Assembly: GCF_022539315.1 (NCBI RefSeq)
Contig: NC_066314.1
Coordinates: 63,225,543 to 63,289,542 of the forward strand
Source: Serinus canaria
Lineage: Eukaryota > Chordata > Aves > Passeriformes > Fringillidae
Length of the DNA stretch: 64,000 nt
Direction: 5' to 3'
Every line of letters starts with the position of its first letter. Position 1 is the stretch's first letter. This document shows positions 1-12,069 of this stretch, one piece after another. The translations under genes were made by a program, and so were the position numbers. Below the pieces are notes generated by a model that worked only from the letters and a program-made list of their open reading frames with translations, was not told the DNA's origin and made no database searches.

Positions 1-3000
1 GAGTAAATAACCTGCAAACTTGTACTTGCAACATCTTTATTTTAGCCACTCACATCCTCTGATCTCAGTGTGTGATGATCTCAGTATTCTTATTGTTGTT
101 TCCTTTTGCCAAATGGTGAATTTTTATGCAATAGAATTTGGTTTTCCATCTGGTTTGAAAATAAAAATCAGTTACTTCTTTGTTTTCCTGTGGCTTAGGC
201 TACATTAGCATGTGCAGCTTTTGCATGCAGTTGACAGAGCCATCATTAGATCCCGGAGTCATTCTGAGGTCTTGACTAAAGTTAATCCTGTAGCAAATGT
301 TGCTTGGCCTTTAAGCCACAATTCAGTGTCAAGCAAAGTGCAGTGTCCTGCCAATTGTGTGTGGTCCTCTCCTGCTCCCTGAGATGTGCTTGCAGGTCAG
401 CACAGGCACTGCTGGGAGTTGTGATCCTGGCTCAGCTGGTTGTTCTGTGCAGATGGAATGTGCGTGTCCAGACACATTTTTGGACAAAGAGTAATGAGAT
501 GGAGACAGATGTGTGGCTCTCAGAGTGCCCACACAGCACTGCCATGCTAGGAATCATGCCAAATGAATCATGCACAGTCAGTGGAACAATTTCTTGGCCT
601 CCTTGTGTCACAGCCTTACCCTGGGGGATGCCTCTCTGGAGTTTTTCCTCCTGCTGTTTCCATAGTTTCCTTCCTAGAAATGGCCAGTACACAGGGTAGC
701 TGTTCTGCTGGCTACTGTAGAGTCACTTGTCTAGGACACATTTGTCTTAAAACTTGCTTTGGTCTGAAATAAATTCACTTCAACTGCAGAAGATTGTTTT
801 TAGAGCTACTTAAATCCGTTCTTTTTCATAGAGTTGGGAGACTTCTTGTTATCAGGAGCTAAATGGTTGGACTCCTGCTTGGAGCACATCTTCCCACCTT
901 TACCTGAAGGAATTTCCAGCTGGCTCTCCCATTTGAGCCAGGAAAGTGTTCACCCCAGAGAAGTGTGGAGATTGCTGTTCTCTCTACTCCTGGGAGAATC
1001 ATTACTCTGATTTACTTCATACCACAGCTGACTGTTCATAAAACCAGAGTTTTATCTCTCCAAGTGCATTCTGCCTGCTCTCTTGAAACTGGGGACAGAG
1101 GACACTGCCAGTGTGGTGAGAATCAAAACTGGGCCAAAGCATCTCATGGATCAAGTTCAAAGTGAAATTGGTTTGTTTCTCTCCTGAGTGAAGGACCCTG
1201 TAATTCTTTGTAGAGCCCTCAGCAGCAAATAAGTACTGGCATGTGATGCTTGTGGTATTTCCCCACTTGTGAGAAAACTGCTTTTCATTATATTCAGGTA
1301 GATTAACAATTGGGAAGGATCAATGTCAAAAATGTCCTGTTGCAAGTTGTTGAGGCCTGGCAAGAGGGATAGGACTTGGTACTTGAAGACATGGAAATGT
1401 TTTTGTATTTTCATAGGGAGGGTGAGATGGTGTGCCAAGAACAATTTTGGGTAATATGAGTCACTGGAGTAGAGATGAGACATTGGTAACAGATGTAGCA
1501 CTAGATGTGTCCTAAGACACCAGAGCCTGGTGTTTCAAAGGTGTCATTATGTTAATGTTCTTCAGACATCTGGTTGCTCTAAGAGAATTTCTTGTCAGGT
1601 GTGAAGCCAATTCAGACAAGCTCTACGAATATACCAAGGAAGGAATATCAAAGTGTTTGTAGCTAGAATAGAAGAAGGGGACTGAAGCACCTGCTGGAAC
1701 TAAGAGTAAAAAATATGTTTACACTTCTCCCATTTCCTAACCATATGTTCTGGAGTCTCTGACAATTCAAGTGAATTCTGGAGGAAAGGAATGTGACTTT
1801 TAGCCCTGTGTTTCAGTGTGAAGGCCAATCTCTTGTCTTTGAGATGACTGAAAACATTGCATAGCCACAGGCTATTCAGGTACAGGCTGATGCTGGGCCT
1901 CCCCTCTGCCGTAGTTGTTTTATTTGATGCTCTTGCTTCGGCTCAAAGGAAATGTCTGTTCTTTGTACTTAGAAACAGAAGACCACAGAAGACAAATCTC
2001 CATCTGATCCTCACTGTGGTAAAATCAGTTTACTTCTACAACAGCAGGACTGGTGAAATTGCTTGTCTTGAACTTGAGATGTTGTTTTTTGAAGGATGTT
2101 TTTTGTTCTCACGCTACCAAATATTTTGTGTGTTCCCTGTCACTCTTGTGAGAGTTCTTCCCAGTTCTGTCTGACATATTCCAATTTAATTTTTTCATGT
2201 ATACACATTGTATGAGATTTATTCATTCCTGACTGGGTTTCTTTCCCTCTGGTGAGTATTTAGTAGCCAGCATTTGAGGGGAGTGACAGTGGCATTGGCA
2301 CAATGGCTTGTATTGGTAAACACCAGCAGAGTGGGTAATGAAGAAGACAGCTCTTTCTGAAACTCTTATACTTGCAGAGAGAAGCCTGGAGTTTCCAATA
2401 CTGTTAGAATTGGATCACAATGACAGTGTGCATGCTATTTAACAATGTACAAAGCTTGAATGCATGTACCATTGGTTTTTGTTCAGATTGTGCCTGTAGT
2501 GTGGTATGAAAATGAATTTGTAGCTTCCCCAGCCTTGCTTGGTCCTGTGTCTGTACCAGAGGAAGATTTCTCACTGCTCTATCCAGCAGTAACTAGGATC
2601 TGATGCATTAAAAAGTACTTGTACAGTGGGGAAACAAGTGCAGTGGAACAAGGCAGAGTTGTGAATAAAGTATTTGCAGCTCTCAAGAGGATCCCGAGTT
2701 GCAGCTGAGTTTCATTCCCAGTTGCCCCAAGTTTAGGTAACATTTTATCCTCCCATTTTATCTCAAGTTCTAATTTTTTAATAATACAGTTATAATTTTA
2801 TCTGGTTCTATGATTATTCTGTTGAAAAAGTGTTTCTAAAAATTACCAAAGCTCTTGATTAGGCTTTTGCCTCAACATCAAGAGGCTGGAATGTTCTCTG
2901 ATGATCTAGCAGTTTGTGTGTCAGTTTTGATTTGTAAATGGCATCTAGATCGTTCAAGATATGGAATGAAAAAATACACTATAAAACGGGTCATGTGTGC

Positions 3001-6000
3001 CTCCTTTGAGGATTAATCTGTTTTCATTTTTAGAGGTCATATATTTTTCTACCAGGAGAGGTCACCATGGTAGTTTCTAAAAGACTGATTTTTATTTAAT
3101 TGCAAAAGACCTTGCAAAAAAAATAGCTTCTTAGCTTGTGGGACAACTTTCACTAACTGTGCCAGTCTGAAAAAAAACAACAAAATATTATTTTCATCAT
3201 CATACACATGATGTTTTTACACACTGTAACAGCACAATAAACATACAATTTGTATAATCATAGTGTAACAGGAGTAAGGGAAAAGTTTTGTCTGGTTTAG
3301 TATCTTGATCTTAATTACTTTTTAAATTTAAGAATACTGAGTGTATTCTTAACTTGGAGAAAATAGACTGGTTATGCTATAAATCATATTGATTCAACTG
3401 ATGAGTTCAGGCCCTGTGGTGCCTCCCTTTTGGAGACAGACTTCATGCATCTGCTTTCCTCCAAAAAAGGAAAACAGAAGACCCAAAATGCAGAAGAATT
3501 TCCTTTTTTTCAGGAAAAACCACTGACATCTCTCCCAAACATATGAACACCTGTTGTTCCCAGCACTGCAGCACCAGAGGGTACACAGTTCCCTCAAAGA
3601 CCTCTTTTCAGAGTCCTCACTTGTTGCCTCTGTGGTCACTCCTCACTGCCCTCTTGGTTGCTGGAAATTCTCATGTAGTGGCTACATTTAGCATGGATTA
3701 GCACTCCCATGCTTGCAGATTCTGTTGGAGCAAAGGCTGAGATGTGAAATCAGAAGTTCTCACACCAGCTGGGGCTCAAGTGTTTTTGGACCAGAGACTC
3801 ACCTTGTGGCTGCATTTAGGAGGAGGATCTTGTGGAAGAGTTTTTAGCTGCAGATGGGTCCTTGTTGTTATGTGGCTGTCCCAAAGTCACTGCTCAGTTT
3901 TGGGTTTATGTGATTTTTTTTCTGCATCATGTGCCATGAACACACACATCCTCCTGCTCTGAGTGTAGGCAAGGCTGCCCAAAATACTCAAACTTCAGAG
4001 TGCCAAATGATAATTGGCTTACTTAAGTCAGCTAAGGCATGTCAGTGTTTAACTGCTCTGGTTCTGAACTGGACATCAGGGTGGCTTTTCTCTTTGGAAT
4101 AACACCATTTTCCAAGTGAGGGTTTTGAAAGGACTGCCTGTCTGCAGTGGAGGAGCTCTCCTGTTGATTTTTGTTTGTCTCTGGTTGTGCCCCATCTCCC
4201 ATCTAAGCTGTGTAGCTGTCAGCTCCAGCCTGTAGCAGAAGAGAAAAACAAGCCTGCAAAAGGTTAATTGAGTAATCTCTGTGATTTCTGGTGAATGTAT
4301 CCTAATTGGTTTGAGGTTGTTTTCTCCATCCCATCAAAGCAATCAGTGTTAGAAAGTAAAAAAAGGTGGAATTTTTATCTATTTCCTGCCTCTGTGCCAG
4401 TTTATAATTCTTAATCTGGTCTTTGCCATATAGCATCAACACTTTGGGCCTTCCCCAGGTCTGTTTGATAAAGTGATCATTGGACAGTTCAATACTTGAA
4501 GTTCACAGGTGCTCTTCCTGCTGCCCTCACCACACTGTTTCTTACAGCTGATAATAGATTTCTTACAAGGTATCCCATAATAACTCATGGCATTTTGTGA
4601 TATTTGTGCAGTGTCTATTGCCTGGGTGACAGCAGGTGTTCATGAGGTGTCCTGTTCCACAAGGGCACTGACAGCCAGACTGCCTTGGGGGAAAATCCAT
4701 TTATTTCTGTATACTGTGGGAGAGCCAGACTCTGTGAGTGCAGAATACACATGAATAAAAAGAAACTTATGGCTCATAAGCATTTCCTGTATTCTTTTGC
4801 CCCTGTAAACTTCTGAGAGAGAAAGCAAGGAGGAGAATCCCTGTTTCTTTCTGAGCATCTTGTTGGCCTGTGGGAAGATGAAAAAATGGATTTGGAATAT
4901 TATATTATTACAATACAAATAATTCTTGAAATAGAAATGGAATATTGTTTCATAAATTAAACATATTAGGAAAAAAAATGAGTCCACAAGTCTTTCAACA
5001 CATTGTATGAGCTCAAGTTGTCTGCTGAGTGATCTTGCTGAGTTGCCATTGTTTTTCTGGAATCAAATGCAACTCCCAAGCTTCTCAGTGTGAATTATAA
5101 TTCACTTATTCTTGTGGGTTATGTTACCTTGTGCCTAATGCACCACAGAATACACTCAGTGATTGCTGTGTGCTTTTCAAATGTCTGAAATAGAAATCCT
5201 TCTGCAGTAAGTAAGGCTGGGGCTAATTAACAAAGAGCCAACTCGTAATTCCCTTAGTCAAGTTTGACTCACTGGGGCTCAGTGGAGTTCTCTGTGCAAA
5301 GGGGTTTTAGAATGTGGCCAAGAGACTTGAGAAACATTTCTTGGGAGTGAGGGGAAGGTGGAGAGACACATGCAGGAATTTTCAGTTCCTCTCCTCAAAA
5401 TATTGACACCTTCCCAAATCAAAAGGTTAAAAACCGTGGAAGTAATTATTTAAAATTCTGAAGTGCATATTCACATTGGATTATTTTCCATTCCGGGAGC
5501 AAAACTAAACCCTTCACCACCTACCAGTGGTGGTCCCTTCAGGGATGTGCTGGGGGGAGCTGAAAGGCTTCAGTGGATCTATAGAGAAATTAGAATTTCA
5601 GGCACTAACTTACTGAATCTTAATAATTCTCTATATTATTATATTTACCTTAGTGGTATCTCTCAGAATGAAGCAATTGAAAAAAGAGACCTCGTCAAAA
5701 ATAGTTGATTTTCTTTGGAGAAAATTTGTTACCTGCTTAATTAGAATTAAAAAAAATAACTCTTCCTCTCACTTGAGTGTGGCTGTCACAGGGGGAGTGC
5801 CCTGTGCTTCTCTCATGAGTGTACAGCTTCATTCCATGCAGGAAACAGCAAATAGCAATAAAATGAAAGACAAGCATACTCCTGGTAGGAAGTTAGCAAA
5901 TTCAGCATATTTGTCAGGTGTGCATGGAAGTGTATTTTTAATGAAATGTTAAATCCACTTGTGTCCAAACAACAGCCTTTGAGTGCATTGGTTTCACCTA

Positions 6001-9000
6001 AAAGTAAGTTAATGGTACTATAGGACATTTAGCAGTATTTGGCATTTTTTCTTCTGTATATTGGGTATTCTGTTTTCACATAGGACGTCTCTCATCTTTG
6101 CAAGAGCCAGCATGATGGTAAGAAAGAAACATTCTCAGTATCAGTAGGTTTTCCTGGCATTTGAGTAGCTATTAAACTGAACAGGTCACTAAATGGACAT
6201 TTTCAACTGTAAGGACTGGAAAACCTTGAAGACAGGTTATCAGATTAAATTTGGGACATAAGTACACGTGTGCAAACATTTGGACTATTAAACCTTTATG
6301 CCTCTTTCTGAGGCTTCATTGTCTGGAGCTGCCATTCCTTGATTGAATCTCCGTGAGAACACACTATTCATTTAGCCATCCCACTTCCTCCTTTTACCCC
6401 AGCACCTAAATATTCCAATAAAAAAAGTGAAGAGAGCCTTGTGTGTGCTCTCCACCTAAAACACAGCTGCAGCTGAGAAAATACCCTTCTTTTTCATGTG
6501 TGCACTTTAATCACTCCGGCGAACTTCCCTCTCCTGCTTCCCCAGTGCAGTTATCCATAACCAAACTGGGAAAAATTATAAATTCCAGGCTATATATTAA
6601 ATTTACACACACATGCCTGTGCTGGGCTTCTGTGTTAATACAGGCATTTTTTAATTTGGTCATCAATGACGTTCTTGGGTAAAAAGTTGATGGCTTTTCC
6701 ACAAGGGTTTTTTATTTGATTGATTGAATTAGATACGGGTGGAAGTTATTTGCATACATATTTCCCTTCAGGCTTATTTTTGCATATTTTTCCTTTAATT
6801 AATAAAATGAAATTATACTAAAAATACCATAAACATGACTATGTGTTATTTATCATCAATTTGGTGGAGGGAAGGAAGATTTATGCAGTAGACAGACTTC
6901 AGAAAAGCAAAAAAAAATTCAAAGATGAAATTAATTTATGGGCAAGGACTATTATAGTCCTCATGTGCCTTGAGTCTTTTTCCCAGACAAGAAGGAAAAG
7001 CATGGAGTAATGGAATGCTTCTACTGACTTTAGCAGAGGTGTTAGATAGCACAGACCCAGTTTAAAATCTGTAATTAAGTTTGTTTGTTTGTTGGTATTC
7101 CTGTGGCAATTTGAGTTGCCTCGATCAAAGAAGGAAGAGACTGTGACCCGTGAGTGTGAAAAATCAGCTCTGATATGGATCTTATTTTTATGAATAATGG
7201 TTTGTTCCCACTCATTATTTTTGGTTTCAGTTTCATTAGAGGAGTTCATCCCTGGCTTTCTCTTGATGCCAAACTGCTTTCCAGGACTATTAAATCTGCT
7301 CCGAATCCTTCATCATGTATTTCTTCCTTGACCACTTCCAGGAGAAGAGGAAAAATACTGCTGGAAGCCAAAATCAAAAGGGTTTGTGGGTTACTTGTGA
7401 GTGTAATCCCATTTTGAAAGCAAGGGTTCTGGAAAATTGCAGAAGGCTGGAGAATGGTCTCAAACTGACACACAGATGGATGTAAATTTCATTTGCAGAT
7501 TGTTTCTGCTGTTTTTGTTCTGGTTCATATTTTGTCCACAAGTTCTCACCCTCATTTGTTACCATTTTAGTGAGAATTAATACTTTTTTCTGACTTTACA
7601 GAAAATTGCTGCGTTGCTTTTTTTTCCTTTTACCAGAAGGTAAATGTGAGGCAATAAATTTAAGGCTCTGAAAAGTGTTTATGTGTAGAAGAGGAAAAGG
7701 AGGGAGGTTAGGACATTTTTTTTGAAGGTGAATTTAGTGAGGTGAAGCTTGATCAGCCTTGGCAGCTCTGGAAATGGATGTCTCCTATCCTGCATTAAGA
7801 GTACACACAACAAGAGTGTAAATGTCATAATCTTCCTTGGTTTTTTTTGAGAGACCACCTGCAGAGCTGTGATGTTTGTCCAGTTTCCATGCTTTTTTGG
7901 TCTTTGGCCTGTCTGAGGCTGCCAACAAATGTGTTAATGGCTGTGGTTTTGGTAATGTGGACACCTGTCCAGGACAAAATGAACTGTGATTAGTAATTAA
8001 TGTCAAATTTGTTGAAGATGTAAGTTCCTCCCTTTCCTCCTTCCTGTCAACAATTTATTTTTCCTTTCCATGAACTGTGCAAGCTTGTTGGCTTCATCAG
8101 GGTTTTCTGGACATAACCAAGATGGATTCTAATAATAAAATACCCTCAGGCCAGATGTAGTTTTAATTGAGCTTTTAAAAGTGCCCTCAGAAGATAATCA
8201 AGAAAAATCTAAAAAGTTTTTGCTTCCTTGGCACTTTTCTGATTGTCTCCTTTCTACAGCTTTTCACCAAGAGCAATTGTAATTTGTAAGTCCATGAAAA
8301 TGATTCTTCCACTGCCATAAACAGTGCTCTGCTTCCTTTAGTGGAATTTAGAGATTCCTAAGAAGAAAAACAAAAAGCTAGAGTGATGATACCAGGAACC
8401 TTCTAAAACATAGACAATTTAATAAGTGAGAGAGTATCTTGCAAAATTCCAGAAATGCAAGAATTCTTTTCCTTTGCAGATTGTTCTTATGATTTGATTT
8501 GACTATTATACTTAAATAAATATTTCTATTCAGACTGTAGACAAAATGGAAACTTAGAATTACCTGTAGATTCTCTTGATAACACATATACTAAAAAATG
8601 AAACTTGGGGAGTTAATTTGCTGTGTATTTTCTAGTGTTTCTGCCTTGAAAATGGCCGTAAGCTTTCTTAGTTTTGTATCAACCCTTGGTTTATTCAGGC
8701 TGAAAGTGCCATGCAAAAAAGAGGAAGACTGTGCATATTTTCTTAGTTCTCATTCCAAGCAAAACAAGGATGCAGAAGTGAACTCAGCAATGTTAACCTA
8801 ACTTTGTTAAAAATCAAAATTAACATGAATTTTTGCGTATTAGTGTAGAGTTTTTTCTTTCTTTTTTTCAGCTTTGAAATATTTTGGTCTCTCTTGAGCC
8901 ATTCAGAATTTCAGTTTTAAAATCAAGTTGGTATTGTCATTCAGTGAAAATTGTGATTTAAGTGTGTTTTGCTTTTTGGGTGCTTTAGAATCCCCCAGGT

Positions 9001-9326
9001 GCAGGTTGAGAGCACATTCAAGTTAAAATGTAAACGTTTTCCAAAGCTGTAACTCATGCAGTAGGTGTTTGGTGACTTTGAATTACTGGGTACAGTTTGG
9101 GCTGGAACAAAGCCTAGAAGCTGTGCTTGGGTTGTGCTACCACACTGCTACAGAGAGGAAAACAAGGAAGGGGGGAACAAAGATCTCAGTGAATCTGCCC
9201 ACGTTTTGATCTTCACCAATCTGCTTTCTTTAGAAGTATTTCAAAGTACACCCATCCTTGGTCATTCATGAGTGCTTCACAATGCAGTGCTGAAGAGGGA
9301 AGCAATATTAAAATATTGATAATTCA

Positions 9327-10590
9327 TGTCATGGTTTAAGCCTGGCACAATACCAGTGCCCCCACGAGAACACCTACTTCCCTGGCACCTACTGTGAGAT
9401 ATGATCAGAGACAGAGCAAAGCAGGCTCCAACTTAAGGTTAAAAGGAAAAAAAAAGCATTTATTAACCTACAACTACAAAGGAAGACACACAAAACACAA
9501 TAGAACATAAGATGAAAACCTTCCAAAATTCTTCCTCCTCCCCCCACCAAATTTCCAATTTCATTGCCACCCTTCAGACAATCGATTCTCAGTCTCTCGA
9601 GGAGAGAGAAGTCCCTCTTGCGCCACACGCCTTCCATGTCCAGTGCTCTCACCACTGCACATGGATCAGAGCTGCTTCTGGGGTTTTTCATTTTAAGGAT
9701 ACTTTGACCAGTTCCAAAGGGAGCACAGTCCTTCTCCTTCTGGGACACTTGTCCCCCCCAAATTTCACCCCCTGGGGCCGAGGGGTCTCTTGAACAGAGA
9801 TCGTCTTCTTCTTCTTCTCTTCTTCGAAGTGGAGGGCACCACCACACCCTCCTCACCCGTCGTCTCTGTTCACTCCTCCACATCACTGCACTCTCTTGGC
9901 TCTGAGCCATCGCCTCCCCCTAGAACGCAGTCTCTGTGGCACAGAAACACCCGTGGTTCTGCTGTGGCTACACAAGAAAAGTCCAGCCCAAAGCCACTTC
10001 ATCATCTCCTCCCACCTAGAATTTTCCTCAACATCTTCTCAATCTCAACATCTTCTCAATCTCATCAACTTCAGGAAGACTCAGCGTTTGCAAGGTTCTC
10101 ATCTTCCTCAGAGGGGTTAAAAGTCCCGAGCTCTCTCTCTCTGCCGGTTTACTTCATCAACTCCCACACTTGTCTGCCCTGCTGGGCACCCCCCCCTTCT
10201 CCTTCATGCCGGGCCATTATCACAGCACCACAGGCACCGGCTCTGTCTCTCTCTCCCTCGCAGGGGGGGGTGGGGGAATGGAGGACGGCTGCCCGAAGCC
10301 CTTGCAATGTTCTCCTCCACCCTTGGGCCCAGGCCTGTCCTACCTCTCTCTCTGGCCACATGGCTCCCCTCCCCCCCTGCCCAGCCAAAGGAGCTGGGCA
10401 GGGGGGTCTACTCACTCTCCAGCGGGACTCCAAGAGGAAGTTCCCCTGGGAGATCACAGCTTTTAACCCCTGTGTTCTCAGAGGCGTATCCTGCCCTCAG
10501 TGGACAAACCAGGTGCCAATATTAAATCTGAACACTGATTGGATTGCCCACACCATCACAAAAAACTTCATTTCCTTTCAAACCACGACA
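9327..10590 (-). repeat. 3' LTR of the minus-strand element
   Basis: This 1264-bp LTR runs TGTCATGG to CCACGACA on the + strand. Read on the minus strand it has an AATAAA polyadenylation signal (complement at about 9461-9466), leaving a short U5 of roughly 130 bp and a long U3. It matches the partner LTR except for seven substitutions and one 1-bp indel, all between 10077 and 10225. It contains a G run (complement of C-rich stretches) and CTCT-rich tracts. Confidence 0.9.
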
Positions 10591-10603
10591 TTCCACCCTT
10601 CGC
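10591..10603 (-). promoter_or_regulatory. Polypurine tract of the LTR element
   Basis: Read on the minus strand, the bases directly before the 3' LTR are purine-rich (GAAGGGTGGAA, interrupted by one T). This is the expected position for the plus-strand primer of reverse transcription. The tract is short and imperfect, so the call rests mainly on position. Confidence 0.6.
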
Positions 10604-10773
10604 CTCTGAGAACACATTTTCTAAAATTATCATCCAAATTACAATAGACAAACTCTACTTAAACAATAAAACCTCTATTAATCTATCATCTTAACCTAAT
10701 ACATTACATGCTTTGCTCTTATTCTTCTTGATCACATCTCACAGTTCACCTTATCACTCATCCAAAAATCGAT

Positions 10774-10791
10774 TTCCCGGTCAGGGAACCA
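10774..10791 (-). promoter_or_regulatory. Primer-binding site, tRNA-Glu type
   Basis: On the + strand these 18 nt read TTCCCGGTCAGGGAACCA, the 3' end of vertebrate tRNA-Glu including CCA. The minus strand is therefore complementary to that tRNA, and the site sits 4 nt inside the 5' LTR. This fixes the element's orientation and primer type. It is not a tRNA gene, since none of the rest of a tRNA is present. Confidence 0.9.
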
Positions 10792-10795
10792 AAAA

Positions 10796-12060
10796 TGTCA
10801 TGGTTTAAGCCTGGCACAATACCAGTGCCCCCACGAGAACACCTACTTCCCTGGCACCTACTGTGAGATATGATCAGAGACAGAGCAAAGCAGGCTCCAA
10901 CTTAAGGTTAAAAGGAAAAAAAAAGCATTTATTAACCTACAACTACAAAGGAAGACACACAAAACACAATAGAACATAAGATGAAAACCTTCCAAAATTC
11001 TTCCTCCTCCCCCCACCAAATTTCCAATTTCATTGCCACCCTTCAGACAATCGATTCTCAGTCTCTCGAGGAGAGAGAAGTCCCTCTTGCGCCACACGCC
11101 TTCCATGTCCAGTGCTCTCACCACTGCACATGGATCAGAGCTGCTTCTGGGGTTTTTCATTTTAAGGATACTTTGACCAGTTCCAAAGGGAGCACAGTCC
11201 TTCTCCTTCTGGGACACTTGTCCCCCCCAAATTTCACCCCCTGGGGCCGAGGGGTCTCTTGAACAGAGATCGTCTTCTTCTTCTTCTCTTCTTCGAAGTG
11301 GAGGGCACCACCACACCCTCCTCACCCGTCGTCTCTGTTCACTCCTCCACATCACTGCACTCTCTTGGCTCTGAGCCATCGCCTCCCCCTAGAACGCAGT
11401 CTCTGTGGCACAGAAACACCCGTGGTTCTGCTGTGGCTACACAAGAAAAGTCCAGCCCAAAGCCACTTCATCATCTCCTCCCACCTAGAATTTTCCTCAA
11501 CATCTTCTCAATCTCAACATCTTCTCAATCTCATCAACTTCAGGAGGACTCAGCTTTTGCAAGGTTCTCATCTTCCTCAAAGGGGTTAAAAGTCCCGAGC
11601 TCTCTCTCTCTGCCGGTTTACTTCGTCAACTCCCACGCCTGTCTGCCCTGCTGGGCACCCCCCCCTTCTCCTTCACGCCGGGCCATTATCACAGGCACCA
11701 CAGGCACCGGCTCTGTCTCTCTCTCCCTCGCAGGGGGGGGTGGGGGAATGGAGGACGGCTGCCCGAAGCCCTTGCAATGTTCTCCTCCACCCTTGGGCCC
11801 AGGCCTGTCCTACCTCTCTCTCTGGCCACATGGCTCCCCTCCCCCCCTGCCCAGCCAAAGGAGCTGGGCAGGGGGGTCTACTCACTCTCCAGCGGGACTC
11901 CAAGAGGAAGTTCCCCTGGGAGATCACAGCTTTTAACCCCTGTGTTCTCAGAGGCGTATCCTGCCCTCAGTGGACAAACCAGGTGCCAATATTAAATCTG
12001 AACACTGATTGGATTGCCCACACCATCACAAAAAACTTCATTTCCTTTCAAACCACGACA
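10796..12060 (-). repeat. 5' LTR of the minus-strand element
   Basis: This is the 1265-bp partner of the LTR at 9327-10590, lying upstream in the element's own orientation. Its promoter (U3) would drive transcription on the minus strand, antisense to KCNQ1. An open frame of 173 codons on the minus strand (10858-11379) occurs in the same place in both LTRs. It runs past the polyadenylation signal and has low-complexity composition, so I do not call it a gene. Confidence 0.9.
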
Positions 12061-12069
12061 TTCATTTAT

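Larger units (their letters stand above)
9327..12060 (-). mobile_element. Young non-autonomous LTR retrotransposon (endogenous retrovirus-like), minus strand
   Basis: Two near-identical LTRs (9327-10590 and 10796-12060) flank only 205 bp of internal DNA. The LTRs begin TG and end CA. Read on the minus strand, the 5' LTR is the copy at 10796-12060. It is followed, after a 4-nt spacer, by an 18-nt primer-binding site matching the 3' end of tRNA-Glu. A purine-rich tract (10591-10603) abuts the 3' LTR. The insertion is bounded by the 4-bp direct repeat TTCA (9323-9326 and 12061-12064), the target duplication length typical of gammaretrovirus-like (class I) elements. No gag, pol or env remains, so it must have moved using proteins from another element, or have lost its interior by deletion. 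Orientation is antisense to KCNQ1. The class I assignment is inference from the target duplication length. Confidence 0.9.

Noticed and set aside
9790..10647. 285-codon + strand open frame
   Set aside because: It lies antisense within an LTR, is Ser/Pro/Leu-rich from CT-rich DNA, and has no domain. It is a chance frame.
10774..10791. tRNA-Glu gene
   Set aside because: Only the last 18 nt including CCA are present. Nuclear tRNA genes do not encode CCA, and the position next to an LTR makes it a primer-binding site.
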